A stretch of 64,000 nucleotides of DNA from CAVTBX01 sp963733135 (GTDB taxonomy: Bacteria > Actinomycetota > Thermoleophilia > Gaiellales > Gaiellaceae), in assembly GCA_963733135.1 (NCBI GenBank), contig CAVTBX010000010.1, positions 186,001 through 250,000 of the forward strand, given 5' to 3'. Every line of letters starts with the position of its first letter. Position 1 is the first letter of the stretch. This document shows positions 43,240-50,681 of this stretch, piece by piece. The notes under the pieces were generated by a model. It worked only from the letters and a program-made list of their open reading frames with translations, did no database searches and was not told the origin of the DNA. The translations under genes were made by a program, and so were the position numbers.

Positions 43240-44901
43240 TCACAGCGTCGCGACCGCCTTCGCCTTCTCGAGCGCGGACAGCCGTGGCCGACGGTCGAAC
43301 ACGTCGTAGTCCGATCGGCGCATCTGCTCGAGCAGACCGCAGTACACGCCGGCCAAGGTGCGGACGCCGAGGGCGCTGCGCCGGTCGAGCAGCGGCAAGA
43401 GCCCTAGGCCTTCATCGAGAAGCTCGTCCGCGCGCGCGGCCTGGTGCGCCATGAGAGCCCTCCACTCCGGGCCGGTCCGCCGCTCGGCGATGTTCTCCTC
43501 GGACACGCCGAAGCGGGCCAGCTCGTCCTGCGGGAGATAGACGCGGCCGAGCCGCCAGTCCTCGGCGACGTCCCGCATGATGTTGATCTGCTGAAGCGCC
43601 AGGCCGAGCGCCTCCGCTCGCGGGAAAGCCGTCTCACGGTCGTCGGGCCCGTATACGGCGCAGCAGGCGATCCCGACCGCGCCGGCGACGCGCCGGCAGT
43701 ACTCGCGAAGCTCGCCCCAGGTCTCGTAGCGCGTGCGCTCGACGTCCATCAGGCCCCCGTCGACGAGGTCGGTGAGCGCGGAGAGCGGGATCCGGAAGCG
43801 GGCGACCGCGTCGGCGAGGGCTACGAGGACGAGATCGCCGTTCGGCGATCCGGGCAGCGCCTCGACCTCGGCGCGGCAGCGTTCGAGCCGTGCCCTGCGT
43901 TCCTCCGGGGCGAGCCCGGGGTCGTCGGCGATGTCGTCGACCCGACGGGCGAAGGCGTAGAGCGCCGAGATCGCACGCCGCTTACGGGCAGGCAGCACCC
44001 TGATCCCCCAGGCGAAGCTCCGCGCCTCGCGCCTGGTGATGCGGCACGCCTCCGCGTATGCCTCGCGCGGCCCCGGACGCAGGAGCTCCCCGGCGGCGAG
44101 CCGGGCGAAGTCGAGCCGGCCGGGCGCCGGTCGCTGGGTGAAGACGTCCCAGCCGGAGTCCTCTAGGGCATCGAGCGCAGCGAGGCCACCGCGCGCGAAG
44201 AGGGCAACCGAGTGCCCGGTCCGCCCGCCGAGCGCGCCGGCCAGCGGCAGCCCTCGCCCGAGCAGAGCGCGCGCCCGGTCGGCTTCGAAACGGCAGAGCG
44301 TGGCGAAGCGCTCCGACCACGGGCCGGCCAGCTCCTCCTCGGCGAGTCCGAAGCGCCGCAGGTCCTCGAGCGGCAGGTAGACGCGTCCGAGCGTGAAATC
44401 GCGCGGCGGGTCCTGGAGGAAGTTCACGAGCTGGAGGCCGGTGCAGACGTCGTCGGAGAGCGCCACGAGGTCGGGCTCGTCGCGCCCGTAGACCGCCAGC
44501 ACGAGCCTTCCGACCGGGTTCGCGGAGTAGGTGCAGTACTCCCGAACCTCGTCCCACGTCTCGTAGCGGGCCTTTCGCTGGTCGATCCGGTTGGCCTCGA
44601 TGAGCCGCCGGAAGGGGTCGAGCGGAAGCGAACGCTCCTCGATCGACGCATGGAGCCGGCGCATGATCTCGGTCTTGGCCGGGCCGTCGAGCTCGCGTTC
44701 GAGCTCGTCGAGGAGCGCGAGCCTGTCTCCTTCGGCCTCGTCCCCGATCGTGTCGACTAGCCGCGCGAACCCGTAGATGGCGCGGAGATGCGGTCGCGCC
44801 TCGGGAGGCGCGAGGAGCGAGACGACGGGAAAGTTCTCGCCGGAGCGCCGCGCGTCGATCCGCGCGAGCGCGAGCTCGGGCGTGTCGAGGGCGCCCACCA
44901 T
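43240..44901 (-). CDS. hpnCD: Fused HpnC-HpnD squalene-synthase-like protein
   Basis: The 553-aa protein contains two complete trans-isoprenyl-diphosphate-synthase domains. Domain 1 (about 1-270, HpnC-like) has GFARLVDTIGDEAEG and LVNFLQDPPRDFTLGRVYLP. Domain 2 (about 275-550, HpnD-like) has ALYAFARRVDDIADDPG and QQINIMRDVAEDWRLGRVYL. HpnD makes presqualene diphosphate and HpnC converts it to hydroxysqualene; they are normally separate ~280-aa proteins. hpnE follows, giving a complete squalene-forming pair of genes 16-20 kb from the cyclase. It is divergent from the aldo/keto reductase. Confidence 0.88.
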   Translation of the reverse strand: MVGALDTPELALARIDARRSGENFPVVSLLAPPEARPHLRAIYGFARLVDTIGDEAEGDRLALLDELERELDGPAKTEIMRRLHASIEERSLPLDPFRRLIEANRIDQRKARYETWDEVREYCTYSANPVGRLVLAVYGRDEPDLVALSDDVCTGLQLVNFLQDPPRDFTLGRVYLPLEDLRRFGLAEEELAGPWSERFATLCRFEADRARALLGRGLPLAGALGGRTGHSVALFARGGLAALDALEDSGWDVFTQRPAPGRLDFARLAAGELLRPGPREAYAEACRITRREARSFAWGIRVLPARKRRAISALYAFARRVDDIADDPGLAPEERRARLERCRAEVEALPGSPNGDLVLVALADAVARFRIPLSALTDLVDGGLMDVERTRYETWGELREYCRRVAGAVGIACCAVYGPDDRETAFPRAEALGLALQQINIMRDVAEDWRLGRVYLPQDELARFGVSEENIAERRTGPEWRALMAHQAARADELLDEGLGLLPLLDRRSALGVRTLAGVYCGLLEQMRRSDYDVFDRRPRLSALEKAKAVATL

Positions 44902-44920
44902 GCGCTGGCATCATCGCACG

Positions 44921-45715
44921 ATGCAGACACGGAGCTTCGGCAGGAGCGGACGCGAGCTGCCCGTCGTCGGGCTCGGGACGTGGCAGGTCTTCGAGGGCGG
45001 CGGGCAGGCGGTGGCCGACAACGTCGTCGGCGCCGCGCTCGAGGCAGGCACGAGAGTCTTCGACTCCTCGCCGATGTACGGGCCGGCCGAGGCGCGGCTC
45101 GGCTCGGCGCTTGCCGACCGGCGCGACGAGGCTTTCGTGGCGACGAAGATCTGGGCCCGTTCCGCGGATGAGGCACGGCGGCAGCTGGGCGACCAGGTCG
45201 GCTTCTTCGGGGGCAGGATCGAGCTCGAGCAGGTTCACAACCTCGTGGGCTGGGAGGACTACCTCCCGTGGCTCGAGGAGGAGCGTGAGGCGGGCAGGAT
45301 CGGCCTGCTCGGCGTCACCCACTACTCGGCGTCTGCCTTCGGCGAACTCGGGCGGGCTCTCCGCACCGGCCGCTTCGACGCCGTGCAGATTCCCTACAAC
45401 CCCGCCGAGCGGGAGGCCGAGCGCGAGATCCTGCCACTCGCAGAGGAGCTCGGGATCGGTGCGATCGCCATGCGTCCGCTGGGCGGGCCCGAGCGCTCGC
45501 TCTTCCCCGGCCCCGACCCCGCCGAGCTCCGCGGGCTCGGCGTCGAGTCCTGGGCCGAGGCTCTGCTCCGGTGGGCGCTCGCGGACGAGCGTGTGCACAT
45601 CGTCATTCCGGCAACGTCGAGCCCCGAGCACGCGAGCGCCAACGCCCTGGCCGGCGACGGGAGGCCGTTCGGGCCCGAGAAGCGACGCCGGGTCGAGGAG
45701 CTGGCTCTCGGCTAG
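44921..45715 (+). CDS. Aldo/keto reductase
   Basis: The 264-aa protein starts MQTRSFGRSGRELPVVGLGT and has the AKR pattern: GTRVFDSSPMYGPAEARLGS (catalytic Asp/Tyr), VATKIWARSADEARRQLG (Lys) and LEQVHNLVGWEDYLPWLEEE (His). It is somewhat short for the family, closest to the bacterial YdhF/Tas-like group. Substrate unknown. The start chosen is ATG 44921; upstream in-frame sequence lies within the divergent hpnCD. Confidence 0.85.
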   Translation: MQTRSFGRSGRELPVVGLGTWQVFEGGGQAVADNVVGAALEAGTRVFDSSPMYGPAEARLGSALADRRDEAFVATKIWARSADEARRQLGDQVGFFGGRIELEQVHNLVGWEDYLPWLEEEREAGRIGLLGVTHYSASAFGELGRALRTGRFDAVQIPYNPAEREAEREILPLAEELGIGAIAMRPLGGPERSLFPGPDPAELRGLGVESWAEALLRWALADERVHIVIPATSSPEHASANALAGDGRPFGPEKRRRVEELALG

Positions 45716-45719
45716 ACGG

Positions 45720-46481
45720 CTACTCGGGCGGGCGCTCAGCCGGCACCCAGTGCGGCCCGCCCCACGTGATGTCGAACGGGTAGTCGTTCAGGACGTGAGC
45801 CCAGATCAGCCACGCGATCCAGCGTGTGGTGCCGTAGAAGAAGGCGGCGCGGTAGAGAGCCAGGAGCGCGACCTCGGGCATCCAGCGACCTAGCTTGTTC
45901 CAGAACGAGTCGGCCTGGCAGATCACGTTCAGGAAGTAGTCGCGCGTCAGCGTGCGCCAGCTCAGGAACCCGATCAGGATCCAGACGCCGTCCCACACGA
46001 AGCCCGGGCCGCTGAAGTACGCCGCCGCGTCCGTGAACCGGCCGAGCTCCCCCGCATACGCCCAGGCGCCGACGGTGACGTGCTCCGTCGTGAACGGGAA
46101 GAAGAGCATCGTCCCGACCGTGTCGCCGATGTCTGTGATCGCATGTGCCCACTGGCCGAGGAGGAAGCCGAGCGCCCACGGCTTGCTTCGTCCGACGACG
46201 TAGATCAGGAGCGCGATGGCCACTCCGAAGGCGAGGGAGTGCGTGAAGCCCGCGCCGGGCCAGCCGCGGTGGAACCGCACGGTGTCCTCGGCCTTGATGG
46301 ACGTCCCAAAAACGGTAATCCCGTAGACGAACCACTTCGTCGCGAGATCGGGCGCGTACGAGCCGATCAGCAGCGGCACGAAGGCGACCTTGACGCCGAG
46401 GTGGCGTTGGATCGCGTACGGCTCGAGGTCGTGTGCCGCCCAGCTCAGCGGAGGCGTCCCAGCAGACTCGGCAGCACCCAC
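45720..46481 (-). CDS. Membrane-embedded YdjM-like putative metal-dependent hydrolase
   Basis: The 253-aa protein has a N-terminal PPLSWAAHDLEPYAIQRHLG and LLIGSYAPDLATKWFVYG, then HRGWPGAGFTHSLAFGVAIA and LLGQWAHAITDIGDTVGTML. This spacing of His/Asp residues among membrane segments fits the YdjM/LexA-binding hydrolase family. About five hydrophobic segments are visible. Function unproven. It follows a small membrane-protein gene in the same direction. Confidence 0.7.
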   Translation of the reverse strand: MGAAESAGTPPLSWAAHDLEPYAIQRHLGVKVAFVPLLIGSYAPDLATKWFVYGITVFGTSIKAEDTVRFHRGWPGAGFTHSLAFGVAIALLIYVVGRSKPWALGFLLGQWAHAITDIGDTVGTMLFFPFTTEHVTVGAWAYAGELGRFTDAAAYFSGPGFVWDGVWILIGFLSWRTLTRDYFLNVICQADSFWNKLGRWMPEVALLALYRAAFFYGTTRWIAWLIWAHVLNDYPFDITWGGPHWVPAERPPE

Positions 46482-46609
46482 ACCACCAGGAGCAGGAAGC
46501 CCGCTCCGATCGGCCAGGAGAAGAGCATGGACGGCACGAAGACGCCGAGCACGACGTAGGCGACTGAGGCCACGCCGTAGAGGACGAGCTGCGAGCGGGG
46601 CTCAGGCAC
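46445..46609 (-). CDS. Small two-helix membrane protein (54 aa)
   Basis: The GTG start at 46609 overlaps the CoA-transferase stop (46602-46604), suggesting coupling. The product has two hydrophobic segments (LVLYGVASVAYVVLGVFVPS and GAGFLLLVVWVLPSLLGRLR). Its 3' end overlaps the next gene's start by about 37 nt. No family is recognised. Confidence 0.6.
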   Translation of the reverse strand: MPEPRSQLVLYGVASVAYVVLGVFVPSMLFSWPIGAGFLLLVVWVLPSLLGRLR

Positions 46610-47753
46610 CGGCGCCGTCGAAGCCGATCTCGGCCAGCACCTCGTCGGTGTGCTCGCCGAGCCCCGGTACGTCACCCGCGCCGGGGCGCTCGCCGCTCAC
46701 GAGGAAGGGCACCCCGACAGCGGGGATCGGGCCCGCGGGCGAGCCGACCTCGGCCTTGAGCCTGTTGTGCGCTAGCTGGGGATGTTCCATGACCTCGCCG
46801 ACCGTCCTCACGTCCCCGCAGGGGATGCGCGCCGCCTCGAGGCGCTCGAGCCACTCAGAGGCGGGCCGGGTCTCGAGGGCCGTCTCGAGCTCGCGCTCCA
46901 AGCGCTCCCGGCTTGCGACCCGAGCCTCGTTCGACGCGAGCTCGGCGTCCGCGAGGAGGTGGGGACGCTCGAGCACGTCCTCGCAGAGCGCGCGCCAGTG
47001 AGCGTCGGAGAGGATCGCGAACCCGACGAGCCGTCCGTCGCCCGCCGGGTACGGGCCGTAGGGAGAGAAGTGCGGATGCTGCATCCCGGTGCGCTTCGGC
47101 TCGGCACCGCGATGCCACCATCCGTGCGGGAAGTAGCCCAGCCAGTCGACCATGGTGTCGAAGAGGGAGACAGCGACGTGCTCTCCCTCTCCGGTCGTGG
47201 CCCGGCGGGCGAGCGCGGCGGCGGTGGCGACGGCCGCGTAGCTTCCGGCCCCGACGTCACAGACCGAGATGCCGACACGTGCCGGAGCCTCGGGCGTGCC
47301 CGTGACCGCAATCAGGCCCGCTTCGCCCTGCATCACAAGGTCGTAGGCGTTCTTCCGTGCGTACGGGCCGTCAGGGCCGTAGCCCGAGATCGACGTGTAC
47401 ACCACGTCTGGGCGAAGCGCCCGCACGGTCGGCTCGTCAAGCCCGACTCGCTCGGCCCAGCCTGGCGTGAAGTTCTGGACGAAGACGTCGCAGGCCGCGA
47501 TGAGCGCCTCGAGCGCCGGCCGGTCGGCCGAATCCTTCACGTCGAGAGCGACGCTCCGCTTGCCCCGGTTCATCCAGACGAAGCCGCTCGAGAGGCCGGC
47601 GGCGATGGTGTCCCAGCCGCGCGTGACGTCGCCCGAGCCCGGCCGCTCGACCTTGACGACATCGGCGCCGAGGTCGCCGAGAAGACGAGTGCAGAGCGGC
47701 CCCGCGAGGCCGTTCTCGCAGGCGAGGACGCGAATGCCGTCGAGGGGTAGCAC
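46602..47753 (-). CDS. CaiB/BaiF-family CoA transferase (class III)
   Basis: The 383-aa protein shows class III CoA-transferase features: PLDGIRVLACENGLAGPLCT, LLGDLGADVVKVERPGSGDV, WMNRGKRSVALDVKDSADRP and a catalytic-Asp region SISGYGPDGPYARKNAYDLV. It moves CoA between carboxylic acids; substrate unknown. TAGGGT ends 6 nt before the GTG start, indicating a leaderless promoter. Confidence 0.9.
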   Translation of the reverse strand: MLPLDGIRVLACENGLAGPLCTRLLGDLGADVVKVERPGSGDVTRGWDTIAAGLSSGFVWMNRGKRSVALDVKDSADRPALEALIAACDVFVQNFTPGWAERVGLDEPTVRALRPDVVYTSISGYGPDGPYARKNAYDLVMQGEAGLIAVTGTPEAPARVGISVCDVGAGSYAAVATAAALARRATTGEGEHVAVSLFDTMVDWLGYFPHGWWHRGAEPKRTGMQHPHFSPYGPYPAGDGRLVGFAILSDAHWRALCEDVLERPHLLADAELASNEARVASRERLERELETALETRPASEWLERLEAARIPCGDVRTVGEVMEHPQLAHNRLKAEVGSPAGPIPAVGVPFLVSGERPGAGDVPGLGEHTDEVLAEIGFDGAGA

Positions 47754-47812
47754 GCGCCAACCCTAAGGCCCGGGGGCGAGGCCCGGCGCAGCCCGGGAGC
47801 CTCAGGAACTGA

Positions 47813-47846
47813 TTCCCCCGGGGGTCCCCCCTGGTTTCCCCCCTGC
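47813..47846 (-). other. G-run cluster upstream of the CoA-transferase gene
   Basis: Read on the minus strand the segment holds runs of six, six and five Gs separated by 6 nt, with a further GGG about 19 nt on. This is a possible G-quadruplex sequence in the gap (47754-47972) between two divergent genes. No other structure is seen in that gap. Confidence 0.4.
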
Positions 47847-47972
47847 GTCGAGCGTACAGCGGAAAGTTGCGCGTGTGTGTCAAGCCGTTGTGCCGACATC
47901 GTCACGCTTTCCGGAAGCCCGGATCGGGCAGGAGCGTTACTACTGCGCGGCAAGCGAAAAGGGAGTGACGGA

Positions 47973-48368
47973 ATGGCGAAACTCAGCGACAAAGCACGCG
48001 CGAAGCTGGAGGCACCGAACTTCGGCTATCTCGCGACGGTGATGCCGGACGGCTCCCCGCAGGTTTCTCCGGTCTGGGTCGACCTCGAGGACGACCTCGT
48101 GGTGATCAACACCGCGACCGGCCGGGTGAAGGAGCAGAACATGCGCCGCGACCCGCGGGGTGCAATCTCGATCGCCGACAAGGACAACCAGTACGAGAAG
48201 GTCGACATCAGAGGCCGCGTGACCGAGTGGGTCGAGGGCGACGAGGCCCTCGCGCACATCGACAAGGTCGCCCAGAAGTACACCGGGGAAGAGACCTATC
48301 CGTGGCTCCACCCGGACGAGCAACGGGTGATGGTGAAGCTCGAGCCCGCATCCGTCTCGGAGGAATGA
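47973..48368 (+). CDS. PPOX-class (F420/FMN) split-barrel protein
   Basis: The 131-aa protein (MAKLSDKARAKLEAPNFGYL, ATVMPDGSPQVSPVWVDLED, VEGDEALAHIDKVAQKYTGE) has the split-barrel flavin fold of PPOX-class F420-dependent oxidoreductases common in actinobacteria. GGGAGTGACGGA before the ATG gives a ribosome-binding site and decides the start. The next gene overlaps as ATGA. Confidence 0.82.
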   Translation: MAKLSDKARAKLEAPNFGYLATVMPDGSPQVSPVWVDLEDDLVVINTATGRVKEQNMRRDPRGAISIADKDNQYEKVDIRGRVTEWVEGDEALAHIDKVAQKYTGEETYPWLHPDEQRVMVKLEPASVSEE

Positions 48369-48781
48369 CGATCGCACCGCTTCGCGAGCTCGAGGGTTCC
48401 CTCGCCGGCGAGCGGAGCGACGAGGATCTGCCGACCGCGCTGGTCGTCCTCGCCTCGATCGCGGGGCGAGAGGTCTTGCTGACGGAAGACGAGGTTCACG
48501 GCGCCGCGCGACGAGCAGTTCTGCTCCTCGCAGCCGGCGGCGACCCCGAGCGGGGTCTCGATCTAAACGGCCGCGCGGTCAGCTCGCTTGCCGACGAGAT
48601 CCGAACGTCGGACCGCCAGCTCGCCCTGGAGCGCGGAATCGAGAACCTGCAGGCAGAAGTCTCGCGAGCGGGGCTGCCGCACGTCGAGGAGGCCGTGAAG
48701 GCATTGCGCGCCACGCCGGACGTGGCGTGGCGCGCATTTGCGTGTTCGCTGCTCGCCGAGGAGCTGGCCGGCGCGGACTAG
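48365..48781 (+). CDS. Hypothetical protein (138 aa) coupled to the PPOX gene
   Basis: Starting ATGA-overlapped with the upstream gene, the protein is helical and Ala/Leu/Glu-rich (LPTALVVLASIAGREVLLTE, LERGIENLQAEVSRAGLPHV). I do not recognise a family. Its stop TAG (48779-48781) is the CTAG end of repeat R4, so the insertion may have set the C terminus (LLAEELAGAD). Confidence 0.65.
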   Translation: MTIAPLRELEGSLAGERSDEDLPTALVVLASIAGREVLLTEDEVHGAARRAVLLLAAGGDPERGLDLNGRAVSSLADEIRTSDRQLALERGIENLQAEVSRAGLPHVEEAVKALRATPDVAWRAFACSLLAEELAGAD

Positions 48782-48948
48782 GAGGGATTGGCGAAACAGC
48801 CGTCATGCCGCCCGGCCGCGCTGCTCGCCCCGAGGCGGCGTCCTCAGTCGCGCCGCGTCCGCTCAGGGTACGAACGCTCCCTGCGTCCTTACCTCGGAAA
48901 CGAGCATCGCGACCAGGCAACGGAGACCGCTTCACCAATCCCTCCTAG
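48778..48948 (-). repeat. CTAG-ended inverted-repeat element, copy R4
   Basis: The 171-bp copy begins CTAGGAGGGATTGGCGAAAC and ends TTCACCAATCCCTCCTAG. Its interior is in reverse orientation relative to R1-R3 (AAGGACGCAGGGAGCG is on the minus strand). Both ends give stop codons: TAG at 48779-48781 for the plus-strand gene and TAG (48945-48947, minus) for the permease. Confidence 0.92.
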
Positions 48949-50558
48949 CGACCGGCTGGAGCCGCTCCCGAAGCCGGGCGTTCGTACTTCTCCTCGATCC
49001 GCTCGAGCTCTTCCTCGCTGCCCATGCTGATCGGGCCCTTGAACCACTTCCGCGCGGAGAGGACATACCAGCCGCCGAAGAGGAGGAGCGCGCCGCCGAC
49101 CAGGATCGGTGCGTAGTTCACGGCCTCCCACGTGAAGTCGTCCTCCCACGGGACGCTCGCCTTGTACGGCGGCAGCAGAAAGACGATCGTGATGAACACG
49201 ACCCAGACGATCGCGATCGCGTCGATCCACTTGTAGTGCCGGCCGAGGCTCCAAGCGCCGCGCTCGAACCTGTCGCCGAGCCGGAATCGGAGGATGACCG
49301 GAAGGATGAACGCGATGTAGAGCCCGATGACCGCGATGCCCGTCCCCACGAGATAGCCCACGAGGTAGTTCCAGTACGCGGGGATCATGAGCGCCGCCGA
49401 CGCGATGACGATGCCGGTGACCGAAAGCTGCGGGACACGGTTCTTCCCGACCTGCCGCCAGAGCTGGTGCCCGGGAACGGCGCGGTCGCGCGAGAAGGCG
49501 AAGAGCATCCGGGAGGCCGACGTGACCGAGGCGGTCACGCAGAAGAGCTGAGCGATGACACAGATGAAGAGCAGCGCCTCCGCCCAGTTCTGGCTCATCG
49601 ACTCAGACCAGATGTAGGGGACGATGAACCCGAGGTTGTCGATTGCTCCCTGCGTGCTCGGGACGGCGAACGTCACAGCCACGAGGAGCGCGAAGCCGAA
49701 GATGACCGAGACGACGACGGACATGTACATGCCGACGGCGGCCGTCCGGGATGCGGACCGCGTCTCCTCGGCCATGTGCGCCGACGCGTCGAAGCCGGTG
49801 ATCGTGTACTGAGCCATGAGCAGGCCCGTCAGGAAGACGTAGATGAAGACCAGGCTCGAGAAGTTCTCGTTTCCGGTACCGAAGCCGGTCGCATTGACGG
49901 TCTCGCCGAAGACGTACCCGAGCGACTGGTGGTTGTCGGGGACGACGATGAGGATGATCACGATGACGGCCACCCCGACCATGTGCCAGTACGCGGAAAC
50001 CGTATTCAGGAGCGACGTGATGCTGACGCTCAGCAGATTCAGGGCGAGCGCGATCGCGAGCACGATCACGTACATCAAGTAGATGTACTCCTTCGTGTTC
50101 GGGTACTCGAACCAGAAGTTCATGAGCGCCGTCGCGAAGGTCGCGAGGCCGTAGCCGATCGCCGCCGTCACGGCGATCTGGCCGATCAGGTTGAACCACC
50201 CCGTGAACCAGCCCCACGCAGGGCTGCCGAGCTTCGAGGCCCAGTAGTAGAGACCTCCGGCGGTTGGGAAGGTCGAAGCGATCTCGGCCATCGCGAGAGC
50301 CACGATCGTGCTCATGAGGCCGACGAGGAGCCAGCCCCAGGTGATCGCCACCGGGCCACCCTGACCGAACGCGATGTAGTACGAGGTCAGGCAGCCGGCG
50401 AGGATCGAGATGATCGTGAAGCTGATCGCGAAGTTCTGAAATCCGCCCATCGCCCGAAAGAGCTCCTGGGCATAGCCGAGCTTATGGAGGAGGCTCTCGT
50501 CGTCGTCGTGGGCTGCTCCGGTGCCGACCGGGGCCTCGAGGCGTTGCTCATCTGCCAT
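48945..50558 (-). CDS. APC-superfamily amino acid/amine permease
   Basis: The 537-aa protein has twelve or more hydrophobic segments and the family phrases AMGGFQNFAISFTIISILAG, STFPTAGGLYYWASKLGSPA, YTITGFDASAHMAEETRSAS and ASRMLFAFSRDRAVPGHQLW. This pattern is typical of GABA/polyamine-type permeases (BAT1/GabP-like). It is divergent from a glutamine-synthetase-like ligase, so uptake and gamma-glutamylation of an amine is a reasonable inference. The last codon and stop lie in repeat R4. Confidence 0.88.
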   Translation of the reverse strand: MADEQRLEAPVGTGAAHDDDESLLHKLGYAQELFRAMGGFQNFAISFTIISILAGCLTSYYIAFGQGGPVAITWGWLLVGLMSTIVALAMAEIASTFPTAGGLYYWASKLGSPAWGWFTGWFNLIGQIAVTAAIGYGLATFATALMNFWFEYPNTKEYIYLMYVIVLAIALALNLLSVSITSLLNTVSAYWHMVGVAVIVIILIVVPDNHQSLGYVFGETVNATGFGTGNENFSSLVFIYVFLTGLLMAQYTITGFDASAHMAEETRSASRTAAVGMYMSVVVSVIFGFALLVAVTFAVPSTQGAIDNLGFIVPYIWSESMSQNWAEALLFICVIAQLFCVTASVTSASRMLFAFSRDRAVPGHQLWRQVGKNRVPQLSVTGIVIASAALMIPAYWNYLVGYLVGTGIAVIGLYIAFILPVILRFRLGDRFERGAWSLGRHYKWIDAIAIVWVVFITIVFLLPPYKASVPWEDDFTWEAVNYAPILVGGALLLFGGWYVLSARKWFKGPISMGSEEELERIEEKYERPASGAAPAGR

Positions 50559-50681
50559 GAATCGTCCTCTCTCGACGCGGCGTCCTGCCGCAGTTTGCGG
50601 GGTTATTTACGCCTCCCGCCGGACGGAGTCAAGATTCCTGCCGGCCTGCACATCTCCTCCATGACGACTTAGACTCGCGCG

